This document shows positions 37,795-48,700 of a DNA stretch of 64,000 bases, piece by piece. This stretch comes from Paraburkholderia lacunae (GTDB lineage: Bacteria; Pseudomonadota; Gammaproteobacteria; Burkholderiales; Burkholderiaceae): assembly GCF_003353175.1 (NCBI RefSeq), contig NZ_QHKS01000005.1, positions 186,001-250,000 on the forward strand, given 5' to 3'. The stretch's first letter is position 1. Every line of letters begins with the position of its first letter. Below the pieces are notes generated by a model, which was not told the DNA's origin, did not search any database, and saw nothing but the letters and a program-made list of their open reading frames with translations. A program made the position numbers and the translations under genes.

Positions 37795-39324
37795 ATGTCC
37801 CATTCGCCCATGATCCACGCACCCATTCTTGAGATTATCGGCATCGACAAGACGTTTCCAGGCGTCAAGGCGCTGCAGCAGGTGAATTTTCGCCTCTTTC
37901 CCGGCGAGATTCATACCCTGATGGGTCAGAACGGCGCGGGAAAGTCGACGCTGATCAACGTGCTGACCGGCGTGTTCGGGCACGATTCCGGCGAGATCCG
38001 GCTCGGTGGCGAGACCGTGCGCTTCGCGGCCCCGCTCGAGGCCGAAGCCGCAGGCATCCAGACGCTCTATCAGGAAGTGAACCTGTGTCCGAACCTGTCG
38101 GTCGCGGAGAATATCTTCGCCGGCCGGCAGCCGAAGAGGCGCGGTGCGATCGACTGGAAGGCAATCAACGCGCGCGCCCGTGAAGCGCTCGCGGACCTGG
38201 ACCTTTCCCTCGATGTCACGCGCTCGCTCGACGCTTATCCGATCGCGGTGCAGCAGATGGTCGCGATCGCGCGGGCGGTGTCGGTGGATGCACGCGTGCT
38301 GATTCTCGACGAACCGACCTCGAGCCTCGACGACGGCGAGGTTGCGCGCCTCTTTGCCGTGTTGCGGCAACTGAAGGCGTCGGGCATGGCGATCCTGTTC
38401 GTGACGCATTTTCTTGAGCAAACCTACGCTGTGTCCGATCGCATCACGGTGATGCGCAACGGCGAGCGCGAAGGTGAATATCTCGCGAAGGACCTACCCG
38501 TCGAGCTGCTCGTAGCAAAGATGACGGGCCATGAGCGGATGCGAGAGAGGCTGAAGAATGGCGCCTCGGACGTCGCCCGCGAGGACAATCGCGCGGCACC
38601 TTTCCTGTCGATGCAGGGCGTGGGCCGGCGCGGTCTGATGAACCCGGTCGATCTCGATGTGCGTCCGGGGCAGATTCTCGGGCTCGCGGGGCTGCTCGGT
38701 TCGGGCCGCACCGAGACGGCGCGGCTCGTGTTCGGTGCGGAGCGCTCGGACGCCGGCACGATGCTGGTCGACGGACAGAGCGTGAAGCTCGCTTCGCCAC
38801 GCGATGCCGTGCGGCACGGCATCGCGTATTGTCCTGAAGATCGCAAGAAGGAGGGCATCGTTGCTGCGCTGTCGATCCGCGAGAACATCATTCTCGCGCT
38901 GCAGGCGCGGCGCGGCTGGTGGCGCATGCTGAGCCGGGCGCGGCAACGCGAGATTGCCGACGACTACATCGCGCGCCTTGGCATCAAGGCGCGCGACGCC
39001 GAGCAGCCGATCGGCCTGCTTTCAGGCGGCAATCAGCAAAAGGTGCTGCTTGCGCGTTGGCTGGCGACCGAGCCGAAGCTGTTGATTCTCGATGAACCGA
39101 CGCGAGGCATCGACGTAGCCGCGAAGTTCGACATCATGGATCGCGTGCTTTCGCTGTGCGCGAAGGGGCTTGCGATCCTGTTCATCTCTTCGGAGATGAG
39201 CGAGGTGGTGCGCGTGAGCCACCGGGTCGCCGTGCTGCGCGATCGGCGCAAGGTTGCGGAGGTCTCTGGCGAGAAACTGTCGGAAGATCAGGTGTATCGA
39301 CTCATCGCCGGAGGCCAGTCATGA
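37795..39324 (+). CDS. ytfR: Galactofuranose-type ABC transporter double ATPase
   Basis: This 509-aa protein contains two ATPase domains. Domain 1 has GQNGAGKST, AVQQMVAIARAVS and LILDEPTSSLD; domain 2 has [23 protein letters not shown] and [11 protein letters not shown]. The opening IIGIDKTFPGVKALQQVNF is CUT2-like. The ATG at 37795 is the first credible start after ytfQ. Its stop overlaps the next start as ATGA, showing translational coupling to ytfT. Confidence 0.9.
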   Translation: MSHSPMIHAPILEIIGIDKTFPGVKALQQVNFRLFPGEIHTLMGQNGAGKSTLINVLTGVFGHDSGEIRLGGETVRFAAPLEAEAAGIQTLYQEVNLCPNLSVAENIFAGRQPKRRGAIDWKAINARAREALADLDLSLDVTRSLDAYPIAVQQMVAIARAVSVDARVLILDEPTSSLDDGEVARLFAVLRQLKASGMAILFVTHFLEQTYAVSDRITVMRNGEREGEYLAKDLPVELLVAKMTGHERMRERLKNGASDVAREDNRAAPFLSMQGVGRRGLMNPVDLDVRPGQILGLAGLLGSGRTETARLVFGAERSDAGTMLVDGQSVKLASPRDAVRHGIAYCPEDRKKEGIVAALSIRENIILALQARRGWWRMLSRARQREIADDYIARLGIKARDAEQPIGLLSGGNQQKVLLARWLATEPKLLILDEPTRGIDVAAKFDIMDRVLSLCAKGLAILFISSEMSEVVRVSHRVAVLRDRRKVAEVSGEKLSEDQVYRLIAGGQS

Positions 39325-40361
39325 GACGGATTCAGGCATTGCTTCGTCATCAGTTGATCTGGCCGGCGCTCACGCTCGTGCTGCTATTCGCGCTCGACCT
39401 CGCGCATCGGGCCAGCTTCCTGTCGATCACGATCCTCGACGGCCACCTGTTCGGCGCACCGATCGACATCCTGAATCGGGCGGCGCCGCTCGTGATCGTA
39501 TCGCTCGGCATGACGCTTGTGATCGCGACGCGCGGCATCGATATCTCGGTCGGCGCGACCGTTGCGATTGCTGGCGCGGCGGCTTCCATCGTTCTGGAAG
39601 CGGATCCGTCCCACGTTGGCGAGGCGCTGCTCGCGGCAGCCGGCGTAGGGCTGCTGGCGGGCATGTGGAATGGATTGCTGGTTGCGTTCGTCGGCATGCA
39701 GCCGATCATCGCGACGCTGATTCTGATGGTCGCCGGGCGCGGCATCGCACAGTTGCTGACGGGCGGGCAGATTATCCCGATCGACGCGCCGGGCTACCTG
39801 AAGCTCGGCGACGGCTATCTCGCGACGCTGCCGTGCTCGGTGTGGATTGCGATCGCCGTGACGGCGGCGAGCGCGCTGCTCGTGAACCGCACCGCGCTCG
39901 GACTCTTCATCCGCTCCATTGGCGTGAATCCGGTCGCGACCCGTTTGGTCGGCTTGCGCTCCACTGCGATCGTGTTCAGCGTCTATGTCTTCTGCGGGCT
40001 GATGGCGGCGATTGCCGGGATCATCGCGAGCTCAAACGTGCGCAGCGCAGACGGCAACAATGCGGGACTGCTGCTCGAGCTCGACGCGATTCTCGCGGTG
40101 ACGCTCGGCGGCACCTCACTGCTAGGCGGCCGCTTCAGCCTGGCTGGCACGGTGCTCGGCGCGCTGATCATCCAGACGCTGACCTATACGACGTACTCGA
40201 TCGGCGTGCCGCCGGAGGCGACGCTTGTCGTGAAAGCCATCGTCGTCGTGGTGGTCAGCGTGATCCAGTCCGAGGCAGCTCGCGCGTTGCTCGTCAAACA
40301 GCTAATGCGAATTTTCTCTTCCGCGCGGTCCCGCGCAACCACCGGAATGACAAACTCATGA
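39321..40361 (+). CDS. ytfT: Galactofuranose-type ABC permease 1
   Basis: This 346-aa inner-membrane permease overlaps the ATPase stop by four bases (ATGA). It has about ten helices, with the CUT2 landmark TRGIDISVGATVAIAGAAAS and ELDAILAVTLGGTSLLGGR. A homologous permease follows with another ATGA overlap; a two-permease CUT2 system is the YtfQRT-YjfF arrangement, so the pair is heteromeric. The start MRRIQALLRHQLIW is fixed by the overlap. Confidence 0.9.
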   Translation: MRRIQALLRHQLIWPALTLVLLFALDLAHRASFLSITILDGHLFGAPIDILNRAAPLVIVSLGMTLVIATRGIDISVGATVAIAGAAASIVLEADPSHVGEALLAAAGVGLLAGMWNGLLVAFVGMQPIIATLILMVAGRGIAQLLTGGQIIPIDAPGYLKLGDGYLATLPCSVWIAIAVTAASALLVNRTALGLFIRSIGVNPVATRLVGLRSTAIVFSVYVFCGLMAAIAGIIASSNVRSADGNNAGLLLELDAILAVTLGGTSLLGGRFSLAGTVLGALIIQTLTYTTYSIGVPPEATLVVKAIVVVVVSVIQSEAARALLVKQLMRIFSSARSRATTGMTNS

Positions 40362-41437
40362 GCAAGCTGATTGGTCGGTTGGCCGACCCGCGTACTTTGC
40401 CGATCGTCGTGACAATCGTGCTGTTTGCTGCGCTGTTCGGCTTCGGCTCGGTGATGTACACCGGCTTTTTCTCGATGCAGGTGCTGACCGGTCTGTTCGT
40501 CGACAACGCGTTCCTGTTGATCGTCGCCATCGGCATGACGTTCGTGATCGTGTCTGGCGGTATCGACCTGTCGGTTGGGGCGGTGGTCGCACTGACGACG
40601 ATCCTCTGTGCGGTCGGCGCTGAACGGCTGCATTGGCCCATTTGGGTAATCGTGCCGCTCGTGCTGATGTTCGGTGCGCTCTATGGAGCGGCGATGGGCG
40701 CGCTGATCCACTTCTTCCGCCTGCAGCCATTCATCGTGACGCTTGCCGGCATGTTCCTTGCGCGCGGCGCATGCTTCCTGATCACGACGCAATCGATCAC
40801 GATTAACGAACCGACGTTCCATGCGATTGCCGGCCTGAGCATGCCGATCGGCGGCGGCTCGCTCAACGCGGGCGCGCTGATGGCGCTCGCGACGCTCGCC
40901 GCCGCGATCTATGTTGCACACTTCACGCGCTTCGGGCGCAACGTATATGCGCTCGGAGGCAGTGAGCGCTCGGCCCTGCTGATGGGGCTGCCGGTCGCGC
41001 GTACGAAGGTTGCCGTGTACGCGCTGAGCGGCCTGTGCTCGGCGCTCGCCGGTGTCGTGTTCACGTTGTACGTGCTGTCTGGCTACGGGCTGCAGGCGCA
41101 GGGGATGGAGCTGGACGCGATCGCCGCGACCGTGATTGGCGGCACGTTGTTGACCGGCGGCGTCGGCTATGTGATCGGCTCGTTGTTCGGTGTCGGCATA
41201 CTCGGCACGATCCAGACGTTGATCACGTTCGATGGCACGCTGAGTTCGTGGTGGACGCGCATCGTAATCGGCGCGCTGCTGTGTGTGTTCTGCCTGCTGC
41301 AGCGGATTATCGAGCGGCACGCGGTGCGTCGACGCTCAGGGGGTACAGGGCTCGACGCGAAGCAGGGAGTGCCTCCTGGCAAACGGGCACCGCCAGCGGG
41401 CGTTGGTGACGAGGCCGATTTCGTGACGATGGTGTGA
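40358..41437 (+). CDS. yjfF: Galactofuranose-type ABC permease 2
   Basis: This 359-aa inner-membrane permease starts MSKLIGRLADPRTLP in a four-base overlap with ytfT. The SGGIDLSVGAVVALTTI and ELDAIAATVIGGTLLTGG stretches are CUT2 landmarks. The C-terminal 35 residues (after CLLQRIIERHAV) form a polar Gly/Pro-rich tail longer than in E. coli YjfF (about 331 aa). Together with ytfQRT this completes a furanose importer. Confidence 0.9.
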   Translation: MSKLIGRLADPRTLPIVVTIVLFAALFGFGSVMYTGFFSMQVLTGLFVDNAFLLIVAIGMTFVIVSGGIDLSVGAVVALTTILCAVGAERLHWPIWVIVPLVLMFGALYGAAMGALIHFFRLQPFIVTLAGMFLARGACFLITTQSITINEPTFHAIAGLSMPIGGGSLNAGALMALATLAAAIYVAHFTRFGRNVYALGGSERSALLMGLPVARTKVAVYALSGLCSALAGVVFTLYVLSGYGLQAQGMELDAIAATVIGGTLLTGGVGYVIGSLFGVGILGTIQTLITFDGTLSSWWTRIVIGALLCVFCLLQRIIERHAVRRRSGGTGLDAKQGVPPGKRAPPAGVGDEADFVTMV

Positions 41438-41613
41438 GCGGCTTGACCCCGCAGTGGGTGAGGCGGTGACGTGAGACAACAACCGGGTACTCGTTAGATT
41501 GCAGTTTCGATGGAAGTTGCGCGATCACGAGCGCATAACCAGCGAACTGAAAGTCGTCCAGATGCAGGATGAAACGGACAACTGACAGGCATTTTGTCTG
41601 GAGGGAGTGGGGT

Positions 41614-42612
41614 ATGTACATGGTAGATCCCCGCGAGGTCGATTCGGTTGCTTCAGCCGTTATGGACATCGCACGGAGGGGCGACGGCAGATCAAACGGG
41701 GCTGTGAATGTCGGCCACAGTGTGACACTGGCTAACGCCTATCTGAAGCTTGACGTTGTATCAGGCGTGGTTGGCGGCGCTACCCGGTTTGACTGGAATG
41801 ATCGTGGTATGTGGGTGCCTGTGTTTCTCGCGCCTTCGGCGGCTACGTCGGGTGTGGATACCAGGCAACTCGCATGTCATCCCCTATTTTCAACTCCTTT
41901 TTGTTTGGATGAACGGCAGTCGTGCCTTGCGGGGTGTCTATCGGGACCACGGTGCGATTGCGCGGAGAATCGGGTCCCGGTCGGTGATGGTCGTGCTCCG
42001 GAGCATTGGGAAATTGAATCGGCGGACGCGAGGTGCGTGCGGCTGAGAACCGCAGGCACCTTGCGGAAACCGTATCACGCCACTCAGGCGTATCAGATCG
42101 ACGGACCGACGCTGACGGTGACGATCGAGATCGAAAACAGGGGGCGTAGAACACTACCGTTCGGGATCGGCATTCGTCCATTTCTGGTACGTGATGCAGA
42201 TACCGGACTGTGCGCGCCGGCTAGCGGCCTGTGGCTCGCGAGGGATGAGTGGGAGGCGCCGCGGCACGTTCCGACCCCGCCCGCCTGGCAATTCGGTGTG
42301 ACCTATCCGCTGCCGCGGTCGCTGGTCAATCACGTGTTTACCGGTTGGGGCGGCCGCGCGCTCGTGGAGTGGCCCACGCGCCAGTTCTCGCTGACAATTT
42401 CCGCGAACACTGCCAACTACGCGCTCCATACACCACGTCAGGGGAGCTTCTTCTGCTTCCAGCCGGGTGACGGCCGGCCTGGTGCAGTGTCTCTTCCAGG
42501 GAGGGGCGGGGCAAATGGCCTGACGATGCTCGCTGCCGGCGAAAGACTGTCTCGCCGCTTCAGTTTCACTGCGGAACGTCTGGGATCGCTGGCAAAAACT
42601 GTACGACAGTGA
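41614..42612 (+). CDS. Aldose 1-epimerase-like protein with altered active site
   Basis: This 332-aa cytoplasmic protein has the beta-sandwich pattern of the galactose mutarotase superfamily (for example TLTVTIEIENRGRRTLPFGI and ALVEWPTRQFSLTISAN). In active enzymes the base-pair of catalytic residues is a His in a G.HP.F-type motif and a Glu in a C.EP-type motif. Here they read GIGIRPFLV (Arg for His) and FCFQPGDG (Gln for Glu). That suggests a non-catalytic or different activity. The ATG at 41614 has GGAGGGAGTGG upstream. It lies between the furanose transporter and a complete galM. Confidence 0.7.
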   Translation: MYMVDPREVDSVASAVMDIARRGDGRSNGAVNVGHSVTLANAYLKLDVVSGVVGGATRFDWNDRGMWVPVFLAPSAATSGVDTRQLACHPLFSTPFCLDERQSCLAGCLSGPRCDCAENRVPVGDGRAPEHWEIESADARCVRLRTAGTLRKPYHATQAYQIDGPTLTVTIEIENRGRRTLPFGIGIRPFLVRDADTGLCAPASGLWLARDEWEAPRHVPTPPAWQFGVTYPLPRSLVNHVFTGWGGRALVEWPTRQFSLTISANTANYALHTPRQGSFFCFQPGDGRPGAVSLPGRGGANGLTMLAAGERLSRRFSFTAERLGSLAKTVRQ

Positions 42613-42780
42613 TTGGACGCCTCCTTGGGCGACCTTGCGCGGGGACGGTTCGCGCGATGCGCACGGCGTGCCACGTGGCACGCAACGAAGTTGTGCTGGA
42701 CGGACGCGGCTCGTAAAGGCAGTGGGGCGGTGATTGAGGCGGTCGTGTTCTCGAATATGTTTTTGCGGAGGTGACGGTCT

Positions 42781-43908
42781 GTGCTGTCGAACAAGATGAA
42801 TGGGGCTGGGAGGGTGAAGGTTGCCTCCTGGGGTACGTTGCCCGATGGGAGGACCGTACGGACGTTTACGCTCACGAATACGAACGGTGTGAGTGTCCGG
42901 ATTAGTGATCTGGGTGCGGCGCTTGTCTCGTGGATAGCGCCGGACGGGGACGGCCTTCCAGGCGAGATCCTCTTAGGTCATGACACACCCGGTGAGTATC
43001 AGGCGTCCGGCGCGTATATGGGCGCGCTTGTCGGTCGATGGGCCAACAGGATTGAGGCAGCAAGGTTCAATCTGGACGGTGTCGAATATCCGCTGATTCC
43101 GAACGAAGGTCAGAATCTGCTGCATGGCGGGGCTAACGGATTTCACCAGATCCTGTGGGAGTCCGAACAGGATGGTGACTCGGTCATCATGCAGCTCGAT
43201 TCTCCTGATGGCGACGGCGGGTTTCCAGGCAACCTGCAGGTGCAGGTCCGCTATACATTGAGTGACGATAATGCACTGGCGATTGAATACGTGGCACTCA
43301 CGGATCGTGCAACCCCGGTTAACCTTACGAGTCACCCGTACTTCAACCTCGCGGCCCGGCCAGGTTGCGACATCCGCGCACACCGGATGAAGATACAGTC
43401 GGACGCCTATTTTGAGGTCGACGCAGCGCTTATCCCTCGCCAGTGCGCACCGGTGGACGGCGGGCCGTTCGATTTTCGGCACGAAGCTTCCATTGGTTCG
43501 AGGCTCGATGTTCGCCATCCCCAGCTGGAGCTCGCTCAGGGTTTCGACCACTGTTACGTGCTGCGTGACGGGGCAGACATACCGACGAATACGTTGGGCC
43601 CCGGACTCGTGGAATCATCGCGGGTGCGCCCGGTAGCAACAGTCGTCGACCCGGAAAGCCGACGCATGCTGACCGTATCGACCGACCAGGCCGGGTTGCA
43701 GTTTTACAGCGGAAACCGGCTTGGCGGAGCACAGGGACGAGCTGGTGTGCCCTATCGAAACCACGCCGGCTTTTGTCTGGAGGCAGGCGGGTTTCCGAAC
43801 CAGATCAACATGCCGGACAGTCGTGCGGTCATAGCGACGAGCGAGGTCCCGTATCGTCAGGTGACGGTTTACCAGACTGGCGTGCTAGCGAGGCAGACAG
43901 AGCAGTAG
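42781..43908 (+). CDS. galM: Aldose 1-epimerase (mutarotase)
   Basis: This 375-aa enzyme interconverts alpha and beta anomers of galactose, arabinose or glucose. The catalytic His lies in NLTSHPYFNLA and the Glu in FCLEAGGFPN; the HGGANGFHQ motif carries the second His. The length is slightly longer than E. coli GalM (346 aa). The start is the GTG at 42781, with GGAGG about ten bases before; an ATG five codons later is an alternative. In this operon it would supply the anomer used by the sugar 1-dehydrogenase. Confidence 0.92.
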   Translation: MLSNKMNGAGRVKVASWGTLPDGRTVRTFTLTNTNGVSVRISDLGAALVSWIAPDGDGLPGEILLGHDTPGEYQASGAYMGALVGRWANRIEAARFNLDGVEYPLIPNEGQNLLHGGANGFHQILWESEQDGDSVIMQLDSPDGDGGFPGNLQVQVRYTLSDDNALAIEYVALTDRATPVNLTSHPYFNLAARPGCDIRAHRMKIQSDAYFEVDAALIPRQCAPVDGGPFDFRHEASIGSRLDVRHPQLELAQGFDHCYVLRDGADIPTNTLGPGLVESSRVRPVATVVDPESRRMLTVSTDQAGLQFYSGNRLGGAQGRAGVPYRNHAGFCLEAGGFPNQINMPDSRAVIATSEVPYRQVTVYQTGVLARQTEQ

Positions 43909-44075
43909 GGGATCGGGCATGGCGCTCTGGCCGTGGTGTCGACTGGGGTCGGATATCACGGACTTGTTTATTCACAACAAGAACTCACCGCATTATTGCA
44001 GGTGCGGTAAACGATCCTGGCCGAGTTACACACTTTGTCGCACGATTCGCCAGGTCGCTACATAACGGGGCGAGC

Positions 44076-45662
44076 ATGTTCAAAGGTTTGACCATTCGCG
44101 CGGGTTTGACGCTCGTGATCGCAGTATTCGTCACGATTCTCGCCGTCGAGAGCATTGCAGGTATCGGGGCGCTGAAGCTAGGCAATGACGCGCTACGTGA
44201 AATGTACGAAACCGATACGAGTGCTTTGCTCGCGCTCAAGACCAGCGATGCACTGCTTCAGCGCGCTCGCGTTTCGCTCGATAGCTACCATGCGCTATAC
44301 GGGTTAGGGGATCCCGAACCCGCACTGCTCGACGCGGCACGCCTGGATATTCGCGAATCGGATCGCCAGTTCTCCAGTTTCCTTTCGTTGCAGTCCCAAT
44401 ATGCGGAATCACAGCCCGCCACGCAGTTGAAGACACAACGTCGCGCGGTCATCGACAAGGCGGTGCTGCCGGAATTGGAGGCGCTCGAGCACATGAACTT
44501 CGGTCGCTTCAAGGAACTGCAAGGCAAAGAAACCCAAGCGTCCGTCGATGCCTACCAGCGCACGATGAAGGAGAATGAGAATGCCGTCATTAACGGCCAG
44601 CACACGCGCTATGCACAAGCTCAGACGCGCTTCCGGATGATGGTTGCGATGCTTGCAGGAACGGCGCTCGCGGCGCTTGCGATCGGCATCTTCGCGCGGG
44701 CAATGCTGGTCGGAATTGTGGTCCGTCCCGTTGCGCAGATCATGGAGCACCTGCGGCGCATCGCGTCCGGCAACTTGAGCGGAGAGGTGCTGATTCAGCA
44801 CCGCAACGAAATGGGGGCGCTGCTCGCCGACCTGAAGACGATGCAGGAGGCGCTGGTTCAGACCGTGCGAAGTGTGCGGACGAGCACCGAGTCAATCAAC
44901 TGCGGCGCTCAGGAAATAGCGTCCGGTAGTGCGGATCTGTCGCGCCGCACCGAGCACCAGGCTGCCTCGCTCGAGGTTACGGCGGCACGCATGAAGCAAT
45001 TGACCTCCACGGTGAAACAAAACGCGGAGAATGCTGACAAGGCGAGCAGGCAGGCGTCGAAAGCATCGCAGACGGCGTCCGCTGGCGGACAGGTCGTCGA
45101 CGACGTTGTCAGAACCATGCAGGGCATTTCGGTTCATTCCAGCAAGATTGCTGAGATCGTGGGCTTGATCGACAGCATCGCATTCCAGACGAACATTCTT
45201 GCCTTGAACGCTGCTGTGGAGGCCGCGCGGGCGGGCGAGCTGGGGCGAGGGTTCGCCGTGGTCGCGAGCGAAGTCAGAAGCCTCGCCCAGCGCAGCGCCC
45301 AGGCAGCGAAGGAAATCAGACAATTGATCGATGGCACGGTTGGAAAGATCGCCGAAGGCTCGGCGCTCGCCGAGCGTGCGGGCCGTACTATGACCGACGT
45401 CTTGTCGTCGGTGACGTCAGTGAGCGAACTGATGATCGAAATATACGAATCCGCTCAGGAGCAAAGCCGAGGCATCGAAGAAGTCAGCAAGGCAGTCGTG
45501 CAGATGGATACAACGACGCAGCAAAACGCCGCGCTCGTCGAAGAGGCCAGTGCCGCTGCACAGTCGCTCGAGCAACAGGCCGTGCTGCTGAGCAGCGCCG
45601 TAGCCACGTTCAAACTGGATTCCGATGGGCATCGTCGAGAGCGCGTCCTTGATAGGGGGTGA
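44076..45662 (+). CDS. Methyl-accepting chemotaxis protein
   Basis: This 528-aa inner-membrane chemoreceptor has a first helix (LTLVIAVFVTILAVESIAGI, near residues 10-30), a periplasmic four-helix-bundle sensor of about 160 residues (TarH-like, with Ala/Leu/Asp-rich helices), a second helix (MVAMLAGTALAALAIGIFA), a HAMP domain, and a cytoplasmic hairpin whose tip reads QTNILALNAAVEAARAGE. No C-terminal CheR/CheB tether pentapeptide is visible. The ATG at 44076 (MFKGLTIRAG) was chosen; the upstream open frame has no coding character. It ends the sugar gene run, so taxis to a pathway sugar is a fair guess. Confidence 0.93.
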   Translation: MFKGLTIRAGLTLVIAVFVTILAVESIAGIGALKLGNDALREMYETDTSALLALKTSDALLQRARVSLDSYHALYGLGDPEPALLDAARLDIRESDRQFSSFLSLQSQYAESQPATQLKTQRRAVIDKAVLPELEALEHMNFGRFKELQGKETQASVDAYQRTMKENENAVINGQHTRYAQAQTRFRMMVAMLAGTALAALAIGIFARAMLVGIVVRPVAQIMEHLRRIASGNLSGEVLIQHRNEMGALLADLKTMQEALVQTVRSVRTSTESINCGAQEIASGSADLSRRTEHQAASLEVTAARMKQLTSTVKQNAENADKASRQASKASQTASAGGQVVDDVVRTMQGISVHSSKIAEIVGLIDSIAFQTNILALNAAVEAARAGELGRGFAVVASEVRSLAQRSAQAAKEIRQLIDGTVGKIAEGSALAERAGRTMTDVLSSVTSVSELMIEIYESAQEQSRGIEEVSKAVVQMDTTTQQNAALVEEASAAAQSLEQQAVLLSSAVATFKLDSDGHRRERVLDRG

Positions 45663-45763
45663 GTGTGACGCGCGAGCAAACCAGCGCCCATGTGCAGTGT
45701 GTTGACGAACGGAGGGCCGCCGAGCGCCGCGATGCGAAGCGGACCGGCGACCCGTTGCGAGCG

Positions 45764-48700
45764 TTAGTGCAACCGCGGCGCGCGCCGCAGAACGATCGAT
45801 ACCGGAACATGCAGTTCGTGGCGATGCACGATTACCGTGATGACGTCGCGCTCGCGCCACGCACACCGGACCACGTCTTCGACGGCGTGCTCGCAGCTTC
45901 GGAACGTATGCTCGCAGCCGTCCTCGGAAAGGAGCCGGAAGCCGTCGAAGTCTCCGAAGCGATCGTAGCCGATTGAAGAGACCTTGCCGGTAAATTCGCG
46001 CGTGTGCTCGACGTGGACGTGAGCCGGCTTGGGTGGCACGCCGAGCGGCGAAGGTTCGATCGAGCCCGCGTTCCCGCCCAGTCCGTTCACTCGCCCCGCC
46101 AGGTACGAGATATAGCGTTGCAGCACCGGATACCACCGGTCGGATGGCGCCGTCTGGCTGAGGCGCCACTTCATGATCGCGAGCGTGTTCTCTTCAGGCT
46201 CGAGCAGCACGTCGTGCGTCGAGACCGGGATCGTCACCTGGAAGGTGCCGACGACGTAGCGCCAATTGAGCATCGCTTTGTCTCTGCCATCGCCGTTGAC
46301 ACCGACGCGCGCGCGGGTGCCCGGTTGTTGCGCGTTGACGGTCCGCTCGCTGACCTGCCGCGTGGACACGCGCCGCACGACGATCCTGAACGCCTGTCCC
46401 TTTACGACGGTAGGCGGCAGATCCACCGTGAAGAGCCCCGCGAAGTTCTGCCCGGCACCCGGGGGAATCGGCACATAGGTCGCGCCCGCCGTCACCGGAC
46501 ATTGCAGTGTGTGGGCGTCGCTCGCCGACAACTGGTGCACGGGATACATCCGCGTCGCCAGCTTGAGTACCTTCGCCGCATCGACCTGTGGCCAGTAGAT
46601 GCTCGCCGTGCTGCCGACGGGCGTATTGCCCCAGTCGATCATCAGCTCGTCGGGCAGGTCGAGCAGTTCGCTCGAGCCTGCCAACACGGGGCGGCTCGGG
46701 CGCAGGTCGAACGTCTGCGGGATGCGGTGCGTCGCGCTTGCGCCGGGATTGTCGGAGGCCGTCACCTGCAGGTTGCGCTGAGCGAGCTTGTCGGAGTTCT
46801 CGGGGCTCATCGTAACGCCGTTCGTGTTGACGATCGGCGCGCCGTCGTAGGCGATCTCGGCGACGATGCAATGGTGCGTGCCCATCAGCCGCGACGGAAC
46901 GGACTGGTTGTTGACGACGTTGTTCGTGTCGTACACGTTCAGGAAGCAGCCGAAATAGGCCCATACGTGGCCGCCCGCGCCTGCGCTCACCGGGCGGTTG
47001 TTGACGTTGAGGCCGGCGTAGTCGTTGATGGACGGATAGTTGCCGGTGGCGAAGAACGGAATCGTATCGGTCGCCGCGTCGGACACCGGCGACCCCGGAC
47101 GGCCCTGCGCGTCCGGGTTGCTCGCATAGGTGGTGGTCGGCTGGAAGTCGGTGTCGTTCGACTGGGTCAGGAACATCCGGAAAAACACGCGCACGTTGGA
47201 CGCCGTCGAGCCCGTCGGGCCGCCGGAGAGGCGCACGCGCGCCACCGCGAAGTTGTAGTTGATGTTGCCCGACGCATCGTGCGGCGTGACGGACGAGTCG
47301 CCCGTCAGCGCACCGCTCTGGTTCGGCAGAACCGAGGCGAATGGGTCGGTGCCGCCCGGGTCGCTGTAGCCAGAGTTCAGGTTGGTGATGAGCTGCTGGA
47401 CGAATGCGTATCCGGCGTTTGCATCGAGCATCGTCGGGTTGGCGGTCGACAGCGTTGCACCGGCAACGGACGGCGGATTGGTCCCCGCGGTCAGGGTAAA
47501 CACACGCAAGTCCTGGCTGAGCCAGAAGACGTTGTCCTGCGTGGGATCGACGTTGTTGAAATACGGGTCGGCCCCCGCGACCAGTTCGATGTCGGCCTGC
47601 GCCGAATAGCTCGTACCGCCAAGCAGGATATTCGCCTGGAGCAATTCGAAGAATGGGCCGGCCGATCCGGTCGGGAACGCGCTCAGTGCGGACGCGGGGA
47701 ACTTGATCGTGCACGGAATCAGGATACGTTGTGGCATCCACTGGGCGGCCATGTTCTCGAACACGGGTGTGCCGGCAATGATGCCACTCGCGCCGACGAT
47801 GCCTGCGAACGCGCCCGAAAACGTCGGTACGGTGCTGCCCAGCTCGCTCGGCGAGAACCCGTCCAGCACGACCCAGAACGCATCGCCGTAAGTCTTCGTT
47901 TCCTCGACTTCGTCGACGCCGAAGGTGCTCTTGTCCACCCACAACGAGCAGGTCTTCGCCAGGCGTGAGAGCCACATCACCGCGTTCACGTAGTACGCGA
48001 GCATGCCGTTGAGCGCGTCGGGCGGCAGCCCCAAGTTCGAGTTTGTCGGGCCGACGCCGGGGGTCGTGCTCGCGCTCGTCGGATCGCCGGTCACGTTGAT
48101 GTCCATATAGTGATGGAACGTGGAGCCGGTCAGCACGCGTCCGACCCCGGCGTTGTAGCCGTCGTATGCGCTGATCGCGCCGATCGTCTTGGGCGGAGTG
48201 TCGGTCGCCACGCTCGTGTATGCACCGCCCTGACCGACGGTCGTGTGGCCCGGAATCTCCGTGACCGTCGCGACGACGCGCGGCGTCTCCTGATGGCCGG
48301 CGACGTTCGGGTACTCGGTGAAGCTGCGCGTGCCGAGCGTCGCGCCGTTGTACGTGATCTGGGGACCGGTGAGAAATGCCGCTGGCGCCGTGATCGCTTC
48401 GCCTTCGTGCATGTGATCGGGGAACTGCGTGATCGTGCCGCTCGGTCCCTGCAAGACGGGATGCACGGGCGCAATCGCGGTGATCGGCTGTGGCGTGGGG
48501 TCCGACTGGCCGTAGAAGTAGAACTTGCCGTCGGCACTGTCCGGGCGCAGCGTATCGGTCCTCGGCAAGAGGCGCGTTTCGCCTCCGACAATGCCGCCCG
48601 TCGACCAATTGGAGGGAAAACCCGCGCGCGGATGTTCTGCCTCGTACCACTTGCGCATGGTGCGCACGCGCGGGATGTCGCCGCACATGTACGCGCCGAG

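Noticed and set aside
36937..38421. 494-codon antisense frame across ytfQ and ytfR
   Set aside because: It crosses two transporter genes and shows only the Arg/His-rich shadow composition.
46194..48686. 830-codon same-strand frame inside the 1105-aa gene
   Set aside because: It is an Arg-rich shadow; the 1105-aa frame has the strong ribosome-binding site and natural composition.
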